DNA from: Allocoprobacillus halotolerans
GTDB lineage: Bacteria; Bacillota_I; Bacilli_A; Erysipelotrichales; Coprobacillaceae
Reading direction: 5' to 3'
DNA length: 64,000 bases
NCBI RefSeq assembly: GCF_024399475.1
Contig: NZ_CP101620.1
Coordinates: 1,283,608-1,347,607 of the forward strand
Part shown: piece by piece, positions 57,326-64,000 of the stretch
Layout of the letters: each line of letters begins with the position of its first letter
Numbering within the stretch: position 1 is the stretch's first letter
Program-made: the position numbers and the translations under genes
Notes under the pieces: generated by a model
Database searches by the model: none
The model's input: only the letters and a program-made list of their open reading frames with translations
What the model was told of the DNA's origin: nothing

Positions 57326-59110
57326 ATGTTAGTTTTAAAAAATATTCATTTAGCATTTGATCATGATTTAATTAAAAATGGAGAAATAGAAGTTGTTGAT
57401 GGACAATTAACTGTTCTTTTTGGACCAAGTGGTTCAGGGAAAAGTAGTTTATTATATGATATGGCTTTTCTAACGAATCAGGCTCAAATGGATTATTCTT
57501 TTAATGGAATTGATGTTAAAACTTTATCACATCATGAAATTAAAGATATTCAAAGAAATCAAATTTCATTTGTATTTCAAAATATACCATTATTTAATAG
57601 TATGACTTTAATGGAAAATATTCGTTTCTTTTCTAGTTTGACACATGATACGTTTGATGAAGAAAAAGCAAGACAATATTTGACAGACTTAGAACTTTAT
57701 TTAGATGATCATACATCTATTGAACATTTATCAGGTGGAGAAAGACAACGTTTAGCGATTATTTGTGCTTTAATGAAAGATACACCTTATATATTTATGG
57801 ATGAACCAACAGCTTATTTAGATGAAGATAATCGTCAAGAATTCATAAAAATATTAGAATTATTAAAAAATCAATATCATAAAACAATAATTATCGCAAG
57901 TCATGATGATTTATTAAAAGAAGTATGTGATACGATTTATGAAATAGAGAATCAAACTATTCATTGTATAAAACATGAAAATCATAGAGAAAACAAAATG
58001 ACTTATCAAAAAACATCACATATTTTTCATAAATTATCAGTTTTCTTTCAATTCCAATTTTATAAAGAGAGATGGAAACATAGATTTTTCCAAATCTTTT
58101 TAACGTTTATTTTATTTATGAGTACATTTATGGGTGTATATTTCCAATATTATCAAAAACAATTAATGCAGTCAGTAGAAGAATATAAAAGTTTACAGTT
58201 AGTTGTTGAAATGGAAAATAATATTGGTTCTACTCAATTAAGAGAAATAGAAAGTATGGAACATATTCAAAGAGTAGAAAAGATTTATCCCTTAATAACA
58301 AATAATAATTATTTAATATGTCCTTATTTAGAAACAGATTTCTTCTATAATGATATAGAAGAAACATTTGATACACAATCATATACAGGTATTTATATCA
58401 ATTATGAAACTTATCGAGATACAAAAGATTATCCTATTGAAATTGTTTTAGATAATCAAACAATACATCTACAACCCCAATTTCAATTAAAAAGAACATT
58501 TGAACCCTATACATTAAATACATCTTTTGCACGTATTATATATATGCCTTATGATGATTATATCAATATTTATAATCAAATAGATATGGAAAATAATCAA
58601 ACACCATTTGCTTTAATATCCTTAGATGATAAAGAATGTTATATTGATGTTTTAGAGGCATTATCTTTAAAATATGATGGGATGACTTTACAAAGTCATC
58701 AAGATATATTTATGTTGCTGGATGTTAAAAATATGGCTGATTATCTTAGTGGGACAATGATTGTATTGATTTTTATCATTGTTGTGATTTCTATTGTTCT
58801 TTTGAAGATGAATGATTATTATCATTCAAGATTTTCTGAAGTCTTATTAGAGGCTAATGGAATTGAAAATCGTAAAATTATGAAAGCACGTATTCAAAGA
58901 GAGTGTCTTTTATATATTGTTCCTATTGTTGTGGTATATATTGGATTGATTATTTGTTATTGGGGATTGGATATGTTAAGTGGAATTATTGCGATATATT
59001 CATTGATTATATTGATTGCTATGACAGTCTTTATATTTGTTGTATCCATGATGATTTATATGATTATAAGAAAAATCTTTCCTACAACAAAAATACTCAA
59101 ATCAATATAG
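57326..59110 (+). CDS. MacB-like ABC ATPase-permease fusion, copy 3 (divergent)
   Basis: A 594-aa relative with the same layout but distant sequence: Walker A GPSGSGKSS, canonical LSGGERQRLA, Walker B YIFMDEPTAYLD, H-loop ASHDD, TM1 at about 247-270, a shorter extracellular domain and three C-terminal helices. It starts 12 bases after copy 2 (GAAAGGATTAAAAT) and so belongs to the same operon. It may pair with copy 1 or 2 as a heterodimer, because only it keeps a standard ABC signature. The DDE insertion sequence begins 2 bases after its stop codon. Confidence 0.85.
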   Translation: MLVLKNIHLAFDHDLIKNGEIEVVDGQLTVLFGPSGSGKSSLLYDMAFLTNQAQMDYSFNGIDVKTLSHHEIKDIQRNQISFVFQNIPLFNSMTLMENIRFFSSLTHDTFDEEKARQYLTDLELYLDDHTSIEHLSGGERQRLAIICALMKDTPYIFMDEPTAYLDEDNRQEFIKILELLKNQYHKTIIIASHDDLLKEVCDTIYEIENQTIHCIKHENHRENKMTYQKTSHIFHKLSVFFQFQFYKERWKHRFFQIFLTFILFMSTFMGVYFQYYQKQLMQSVEEYKSLQLVVEMENNIGSTQLREIESMEHIQRVEKIYPLITNNNYLICPYLETDFFYNDIEETFDTQSYTGIYINYETYRDTKDYPIEIVLDNQTIHLQPQFQLKRTFEPYTLNTSFARIIYMPYDDYINIYNQIDMENNQTPFALISLDDKECYIDVLEALSLKYDGMTLQSHQDIFMLLDVKNMADYLSGTMIVLIFIIVVISIVLLKMNDYYHSRFSEVLLEANGIENRKIMKARIQRECLLYIVPIVVVYIGLIICYWGLDMLSGIIAIYSLIILIAMTVFIFVVSMMIYMIIRKIFPTTKILKSI

Positions 59111-59112
59111 TA
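59105..59112. repeat. 8-bp target site duplication, left copy
   Basis: ATATAGTA directly abuts the left inverted repeat and is repeated exactly at 61063-61070. Confidence 0.9.
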
Positions 59113-59244
59113 GGTAGAGTCAAAAATCTATGAAAGTTTTACTCTTTGCAACTTTACAAAGTGTACGATGACTCTGGCAGGATGCATTTATTTGAAAATC
59201 TTTCTTTGTCTTTTTCCAAAATTTACGGACTGCCATCTTTCCAA

Positions 59245-59266
59245 TAAAAAAAGCCCATTTTTGGGC
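59245..59266 (-). terminator. terminator of the DDE transposase gene
   Basis: Stem GCCCA (59253-59257) / TGGGC (59262-59266); on the minus strand it is followed by TTTTTTTATTGG. Confidence 0.75.
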
Positions 59267-59316
59267 GCAATGAGGGTATCGTTTCTCACGTCATTTTTTT
59301 TAAAATGGTGAACTTT

Positions 59317-60879
59317 CTATGCTGCGTGATATTGTGAGCTGTACTCGATAAGTTGCAGCCATCTGTCAGGCATAAGCATATCCTTTTTGAACAGACCGTC
59401 ATCAACAGGCGTCTTATAGTTCAGTGCTGAATGCCTTCTTAAGAAATTGAAGAAGCATACAAACAGGACCATATAACTATTTGCACATTCAAGCCTGTCA
59501 TAGCCATTTGTTCCCTGATAGTTTTGCTTGTATGTCCTGTTGAGGCGCTCCTCAATCTGCTTGAAAGGTCTGTATTTCTGTGATTCCTCATCAAGATTCT
59601 TTACACCGATGACCTGATGCAGGTCAAACTTGATTCCATTGATTTCAAAGAAAACCTGTGCTGCATTATAGATTGGATTCCCATCTGTTATAAGAGTCAT
59701 GTCATCTGGGATTTCACTGTAATGACTTAGACACTCATAAATAGATGTACAGGCACATTTTGTATCTCTTACGGGATAAATTGTGTAAGAAGTGATGATC
59801 TTTGTCTTGGGATCAGACCAGAAGAACACGTAATGATTCTTGCCTCTTATCTTAATATAGGTTTCATCGCCGGACAATATGGAGCCAAGCCTGTATGGAT
59901 ACCTGTCAACAAGAGGCTTGACTAGACGTGATACAGTTGTCGCATAGTTGATGACTGTCTGGTGTGATATTTTAAAGCCATGGACTTCCCTGATGATCAG
60001 TGCAGTCTTTCTTGAAGAAAGACCATAGTTGACGTAATAGGTCAATGCCAATCCAAGGATTCTGTGATCAAAATGAATTCTTGAAAGATTGACAGGAGTT
60101 GTGATGTTTTCTTCAGTCTTTTTAAGACTGTCAAGATTGAACTTGAAGTCACGATAGTGATAGCGAAGCCTGTACTGATTGCTTGAAGTCAGAAGGTGTT
60201 CTCCCTTTCCTTCATCGACAAGCTTTTTGTTTTTGATGTAATAGGGGCATTTCATGCTTGGGCATACAAAAACAAGATATCCCTGGCGGTCGTGCTTCAT
60301 ATCAAGCTTTTTGCCACAATGAGGACAGAAGATGCCCGTTTCACCGGAAAGAGAGATCTTCAGGGAGAATGTCTGGCAGCATACCTTGCACATGAATTGA
60401 CCGCGACCATTGTTGTCATAGATATATTCATGAGGAGCACCACAAAAAGGGTAGACACCCTTAAAGTCAAAATTATTGTTTCTTCTGTTGACGGGCTTGA
60501 TAGGACGACCATCCTTTAATGCATTTCTAAGAATATCTTCAAAACTCAGCTGAACAGGTGCTTCCTTTTTGAAGACAGGAGGCTCGTCAATTTTAAAGTC
60601 GGCATAAGGAATGGTATGATCATTCTTATTGGATTTCTTTAATTTCTTAAACTCTTTTTTAAGAGAGGGATTGATGTGTTTATCAAAGAAATCAATCATC
60701 CAGTCGAGATGGATTGTCACCTGCTCAAGGTGATAAATAAAATCAGAGGAATTAAGATGATACTCAACAGAATGAGGGATAGAATTTATCAACTGAAAGA
60801 AATCAATATATTTGGAAAACTTAAAGTTAGATTTAGAAAAAGAATTTAAATTATTTAAGATATGTGTTATAGTATTCAT
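59317..60879 (-). CDS. DDE transposase with zinc-ribbon region
   Basis: A 520-aa protein. The N-terminal 120 residues are helical; residues about 150-240 hold cysteine pairs (CKVCCQTF, CPHCGKKLD, CPSMKCPYY) like zinc ribbons. An HTH follows (SSRKTALIIREVHGFKISHQT), then the DDE core: SGDETYIKIRG (D about 338), LITDGNPIY (D about 398) and KQIEERLNR (E about 442). ATG at 60879 is chosen since AAAGGATATTTCAC lies just upstream; an earlier in-frame ATG at 60936 is inside the folded leader. Confidence 0.88.
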   Translation of the reverse strand: MNTITHILNNLNSFSKSNFKFSKYIDFFQLINSIPHSVEYHLNSSDFIYHLEQVTIHLDWMIDFFDKHINPSLKKEFKKLKKSNKNDHTIPYADFKIDEPPVFKKEAPVQLSFEDILRNALKDGRPIKPVNRRNNNFDFKGVYPFCGAPHEYIYDNNGRGQFMCKVCCQTFSLKISLSGETGIFCPHCGKKLDMKHDRQGYLVFVCPSMKCPYYIKNKKLVDEGKGEHLLTSSNQYRLRYHYRDFKFNLDSLKKTEENITTPVNLSRIHFDHRILGLALTYYVNYGLSSRKTALIIREVHGFKISHQTVINYATTVSRLVKPLVDRYPYRLGSILSGDETYIKIRGKNHYVFFWSDPKTKIITSYTIYPVRDTKCACTSIYECLSHYSEIPDDMTLITDGNPIYNAAQVFFEINGIKFDLHQVIGVKNLDEESQKYRPFKQIEERLNRTYKQNYQGTNGYDRLECANSYMVLFVCFFNFLRRHSALNYKTPVDDGLFKKDMLMPDRWLQLIEYSSQYHAA

Positions 60880-60936
60880 GTGAAATATCCTTTCGTTAGA
60901 TTTTGTGTAAAGAATACTATAACATGGATATTTCAC
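60865..60936 (-). promoter_or_regulatory. crossed inverted repeats around the transposase RBS
   Basis: On the minus strand the order is GTGAAATATCC (60936-60926), TGTTATAGTATT (60924-60913), GGATATTTCAC (60890-60880), ATG, AATACTATAACA (60876-60865). The first pairs with the third and the second with the fourth, 11 and 12 bp, a pseudoknot order that would hide the RBS and start region in a long transcript. Confidence 0.65.
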
Positions 60937-61062
60937 TTTTTTAATACAAATTTTAGAGAAATAGTAAAAAAATAAGAATACAAATTATTATTAAAATAGA
61001 ACAAATAAAACAAATCAAGAGTAGTGCATTTGTGTTGTCATATAGCAACTTTTGACACTACC

Positions 61063-61070
61063 ATATAGTA
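61063..61070. repeat. 8-bp target site duplication, right copy
   Basis: ATATAGTA, exact copy of 59105-59112. Confidence 0.9.
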
Positions 61071-61082
61071 TAAGAGGTGAAA

Positions 61083-61376
61083 ATGATGAAATTAAATCAT
61101 ATATTTATACAAATACAATGGATATTGATAGCTATCACAGGCATATTTTTGTTTATGAATTGGAATGGGAATGTTATTGTTTTTATGGTATGGGGATTAG
61201 CTATATTATGTAATGCTTTGTGGATGAGAGATAAACGTATTACAAATATAGAATATGCTTATTCACGTTTATTGAAACGCTATCCTTATATATGGATAGC
61301 GATAAGGGTAATATTGATTTTTATAATGTGTTTGTATGTTATTTTAGATTGCAATATCTTTAAGTTTTTGGATTAA
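61083..61376 (+). CDS. small membrane protein, originally last gene of the ABC operon
   Basis: A protein of about 97-98 aa with three hydrophobic segments (FIQIQWILIAITGIFLFM, VIVFMVWGLAILCNALWM, IWIAIRVILIFIMCLYVIL). ATG 61083 follows TATAAGAGGTGAAA; ATG 61086 is also possible. Excising the DDE element with one target copy puts this start about 14 bases after the stop of the third ABC gene, so it was part of that operon. Size and position suit an immunity or accessory protein, but no family is recognised. Its 3' end overlaps the convergent VWA gene by 33 bases. Confidence 0.65.
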   Translation: MMKLNHIFIQIQWILIAITGIFLFMNWNGNVIVFMVWGLAILCNALWMRDKRITNIEYAYSRLLKRYPYIWIAIRVILIFIMCLYVILDCNIFKFLD

Positions 61377-63200
61377 CATATCAGGTAAGGTTTCAATATC
61401 TTCAATAAATAAAGCATTGGGATAAGTTTGTGTAATTAAAGGAGCAGTTTGAATACCAATTCCAATCACATCTATATCTTTATCTTTTTTATAGAGTCGA
61501 GTCAGTTCATGAATATGCTCAACACCATGGGTATCACCATCAGATAAAACAAAGACAAAACCTTTTCTATGTCTTTTGTATTGGGCAAGTTTTTTAAGAA
61601 CATATTCTAAAGCAATATCTTCATGTGTGCCACCAGATGTATGCATTGCATAAATGCAATTTAATAAATATCTTTTTTGACAATCTTGAAATGCAATGAT
61701 TTCTGTAAGTTGAACTTGTGTTTGTCCTAAGGCTTTATGTGCAGAAATACAGAAAGGAATTTTAAGTGTCTGTAAAACTCTCGCAAGTTCAAAACAACCT
61801 TTCATGGTATTGATGATTTTTTCACCTCTCATAGATTCACTTGTATCCACAAGAATATAGACACATAAATCTTTTTTCTTACCTTGCTTATGTTCTTTAA
61901 ATACACGACCATCCAATGTGGCACGATAGAGATTTTGTTGATCTAATTGCTTGCCATAATCCAATCTATGTTTGGTTTGGCTTTTGGAAGCATACATTCT
62001 TTCACGTTTAAATAATCTGGCTAGTTTATTACTTCTTATAATACTTTCATTTTGACTTCTTAAAGCAATCGCTCCATATTGGGTAGGGGTTGTTCTTTCT
62101 AAAGGGGATAAAACAATCGATTGTTCAATAGTGGATTGATATGTTTTGGATTGAAAAGATTTTTCTTGTTGTTTCCTTTGTTTTTCTTCACGTCTATGAA
62201 TCTCTTGTAAGATTTGATGATTCTGTGTTTTTTCAGCTTCGTTTTCAAGTGATTCAATACGTCTAAAATCTTCCTCTGAAAGATCAAGCTGATATTTTGT
62301 TGGAGTTTGTTGAGGTTTGTCTTGAGAGGATGAACCTTTTTGAAATTGAACAGCAATTTCACTTGCCATTTGAGAGAAAAGACTTTGTGTCACACCAGCA
62401 ATCTTAGAACCATTTTGAATTGTATCAAAAATTTCTTTCACCGTTTCATCCATAATAGGTTGACATAACGATAAAATATCTTGTGCAAGTTTTAAACGTT
62501 CTTTGGTATTGTGTGTTAATAAACGAGCTTTAATAGCAAGTTTTCTAATGTCTTCAAAACTTTCAGGTAAGTAATGAGGTAAATAGATAATACTTTGATT
62601 GAGTTGAAAACGATAACCATAAGTACAAATGACCATAATTTCTTTGATGATTTTATCCATTAAAAAGGTTGTATCTTGTTTGGATTGTTCGCTTTGCATA
62701 AAATGGTTGATGATAGCTTGTCTGGCATACATTAATGCATTCCATGTTTCAGGATATTCTATTCCTAAAGCATTCTCTATGGCACCTTCTTCAATGGCTT
62801 TTAAGACAAGTGGTAAATTGGTTTGATATACATACCTTGTGAGAATATTTTTTAGATCAGGATAAGCTATTTTTTGATCTAAAAAATATTTGGTAGCATG
62901 ATTGGTTTGATGCAGTGTCTCTTTGGCATCTTCATAAGTCTTGGATAAAATAGAAAAATTACTATAAAGTAATGAGGCCAATTCATGGAATAATAATCCT
63001 TCCATAACCATTTCGTAGCCTTGAGGATGGAAGTTTGCTAGATAACGATAAGGTGCTTTTTCACCAAGTGTAATATATCCATGATGATTTTGAATCTTAG
63101 AACTATGTTCAATACTTTCATCAATTTGGAGATGGATGGGCATACGTGCATATAAAACTGTATCTTTTTTGAGTTTGCTTTTTAATTCAGACGTTATCAT
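61344..63200 (-). CDS. VWA-domain protein (CoxE/ViaA-like)
   Basis: A 618-aa cytosolic protein. The last 190 residues are a von Willebrand A domain with MIDAS motif DTSESM (in YILVDTSESMRGEK), SAHKALG and VLSDGDTHG. The N-terminal 400 residues are helical and charged, with a Q/K/E-rich stretch. It overlaps the MoxR ATPase gene by 4 bases; such pairs (RavA-ViaA, CbbQ-CbbO) act as metal- or cofactor-loading chaperones. The target is not apparent here. Confidence 0.85.
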   Translation of the reverse strand: MITSELKSKLKKDTVLYARMPIHLQIDESIEHSSKIQNHHGYITLGEKAPYRYLANFHPQGYEMVMEGLLFHELASLLYSNFSILSKTYEDAKETLHQTNHATKYFLDQKIAYPDLKNILTRYVYQTNLPLVLKAIEEGAIENALGIEYPETWNALMYARQAIINHFMQSEQSKQDTTFLMDKIIKEIMVICTYGYRFQLNQSIIYLPHYLPESFEDIRKLAIKARLLTHNTKERLKLAQDILSLCQPIMDETVKEIFDTIQNGSKIAGVTQSLFSQMASEIAVQFQKGSSSQDKPQQTPTKYQLDLSEEDFRRIESLENEAEKTQNHQILQEIHRREEKQRKQQEKSFQSKTYQSTIEQSIVLSPLERTTPTQYGAIALRSQNESIIRSNKLARLFKRERMYASKSQTKHRLDYGKQLDQQNLYRATLDGRVFKEHKQGKKKDLCVYILVDTSESMRGEKIINTMKGCFELARVLQTLKIPFCISAHKALGQTQVQLTEIIAFQDCQKRYLLNCIYAMHTSGGTHEDIALEYVLKKLAQYKRHRKGFVFVLSDGDTHGVEHIHELTRLYKKDKDIDVIGIGIQTAPLITQTYPNALFIEDIETLPDMLIQKLKDIAI

Positions 63201-64000
63201 ATTTCATCTTTCTGTTGCATAAATTCATGAACAATTAAAGACATAACTGATGAAGCAGGACCATTTGTCGCAAGAATTTGACGAGCATCTTCTAAATTTA
63301 GTATTTCATCATCTTCTTCAGCTAATTCTGAAATGATTGTGACAAGGCTGGCACGAATCACATCACCATCTAAATCAACAGTTTTATTTGCCCAGTTTAA
63401 TAAAGTTCTTAAATCAATTCTTTGCGTTGTTTCGTTTCCTTCATTGATAATCACATTATGGAAAGCATCGAGTAATGTTGCCATCTTTCTTGCAATAATA
63501 GCTTCAATTCCTGTTTCTTTGATAATAATTTGAGCCATTTTATCAATTGGTAATTGACTGATTTTTATTTTATTTTGAATGCGTGATTTATGAGAGAGGT
63601 TCATTTCATTTGTTCCAGTATAGCCAATATTCATACTTTCCCCAAATCTAAAGAAAGGATGTGCATGAATGATTTCACCATTATCTAAGATTTTCTGTTT
63701 TGTACCATCTAAAACATCATTCAATGATGAAATAATATCACTATCCACCATATTAATTTCATCAAAGATAAACATTCCTCCATACTTCATCATTAAACTT
63801 AATGGACCATATTCAAAAACAGTTTCACCATTTCTTAAAACATATTTACCAAATAAAGTGGATTCATCAATCGAACGACTTCCAACCATTTTTAAAGATG
63901 GTAAACCCAACGCTCCAGCAATACAAAGCAGTTTGGTTGTTTTTCCAGTACCAGAAGGCCCATAGTATAAACATGACCATGTTTTTCCTCTTTGAAAAGA
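63197..64000 (-). CDS. MoxR-type AAA+ ATPase (partial, 5' end beyond the window)
   Basis: The gene runs off the right edge. From there leftwards it reads RGKTWSCLYYGPSGTGKTTK (Walker A), GALGLPSLKMVGSRSID, GGMFIFDEINMVD (Walker B), TGTNEMNLSHKSRIQNK (sensor 1 region) and a C-terminal helical lid ending in SLIVHEFMQQKDEI. At least 267 aa are present in one frame. It forms the ATPase half of the MoxR-VWA pair. Confidence 0.85.
   Translation of the reverse strand, partial: SFQRGKTWSCLYYGPSGTGKTTKLLCIAGALGLPSLKMVGSRSIDESTLFGKYVLRNGETVFEYGPLSLMMKYGGMFIFDEINMVDSDIISSLNDVLDGTKQKILDNGEIIHAHPFFRFGESMNIGYTGTNEMNLSHKSRIQNKIKISQLPIDKMAQIIIKETGIEAIIARKMATLLDAFHNVIINEGNETTQRIDLRTLLNWANKTVDLDGDVIRASLVTIISELAEEDDEILNLEDARQILATNGPASSVMSLIVHEFMQQKDEI

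Larger units (their letters stand above)
59113..61062 (-). mobile_element. DDE insertion sequence, 1950 bp, complete with 8-bp target duplication
   Basis: Terminal inverted repeats GGTAGAGTCAAAA (59113-59125) and TTTTGACACTACC (61050-61062) match at 12 of 13 positions and are flanked by exact 8-bp duplications ATATAGTA. It carries one transposase on the minus strand plus its own terminator. The 8-bp duplication and the DDE motif style suggest an IS6/IS240-like or related family; assignment tentative. Confidence 0.92.

Noticed and set aside
60196-60519. 107-aa plus-strand open frame inside the DDE element
   Set aside because: Antisense to the zinc-ribbon part of the transposase, with no RBS and no plausible protein features.
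1-64000. CRISPR arrays, rRNA and tRNA genes
   Set aside because: No regularly spaced direct repeats and no recognisable tRNA or rRNA sequence were seen on either strand.

Overview
The window is AT-rich, gene-dense DNA with strong AGGAGG-type ribosome binding sites, a TPP riboswitch, a T-box leader, a mannose-family PTS, a Bce-type detoxification module and RRNPP-like signalling genes. This points to a low-GC Bacillota, most likely a gut member of the Erysipelotrichia (inferred from style, not from a marker gene). TGA is used as a normal stop.

Layout: 1-9 kb is a sugar-amine catabolic locus: two SIS-domain deglycase/isomerase-like proteins, an M14 zinc hydrolase on the other strand, a LevR-like PRD regulator and PTS EIIA, EIIB, EIIC and EIID. 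9-12 kb is a riboswitch-controlled thiamine salvage operon (thiM, thiE, HAD phosphatase, thiD), then a decayed flavin-binding gene and a MATE pump. 14-21.8 kb holds a lactonase, a GNAT, an AsnC regulator with an aminotransferase, an orphan EIIB, an Rpn nuclease and an ABC exporter. 21.9-29 kb is a T-box controlled arginine operon (argGHCJBF). 29.7-34.2 kb is bceRSAB. 34.3-37.4 kb is a minus-strand redox set (SPL-like radical SAM, nitroreductase, MarR, DUF362 ferredoxin). An IS110-type element (37.8-39.4 kb) precedes a membrane-bound XRE regulator, an Fe-S aldo/keto reductase, a cell-wall amidase, a PurF-like protein, TtcA, TcdA, a ferritin-like protein and a class B PBP.

The most unusual part is 50.5-61.4 kb. 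It contains a 52-aa secreted peptide precursor, an RRNPP/TPR-type regulator cut in two by an IS200-like element, a 123-aa secreted protein behind palindromic candidate operators, three MacB-like ABC proteins and a 98-aa membrane protein. The first two ABC genes are near-identical tandem copies except for about 188 codons of the extracellular domain. A DDE insertion sequence with an exact 8-bp target duplication separates the third ABC gene from the membrane protein; removing it restores a tight operon. I read the whole as a peptide-signalled, secreted-protein/ABC system, possibly bacteriocin or immunity related, that has been broken by two insertions. The right edge is a MoxR ATPase plus VWA protein pair on the minus strand.

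Quality warning: at least fifteen otherwise well-conserved genes carry a single-base frameshift, mostly at short homopolymers. This looks like uncorrected sequencing error rather than mass pseudogenisation, and it also explains an apparent lactonase-GNAT fusion. Frameshifted housekeeping genes are listed below as CDS across their full span.
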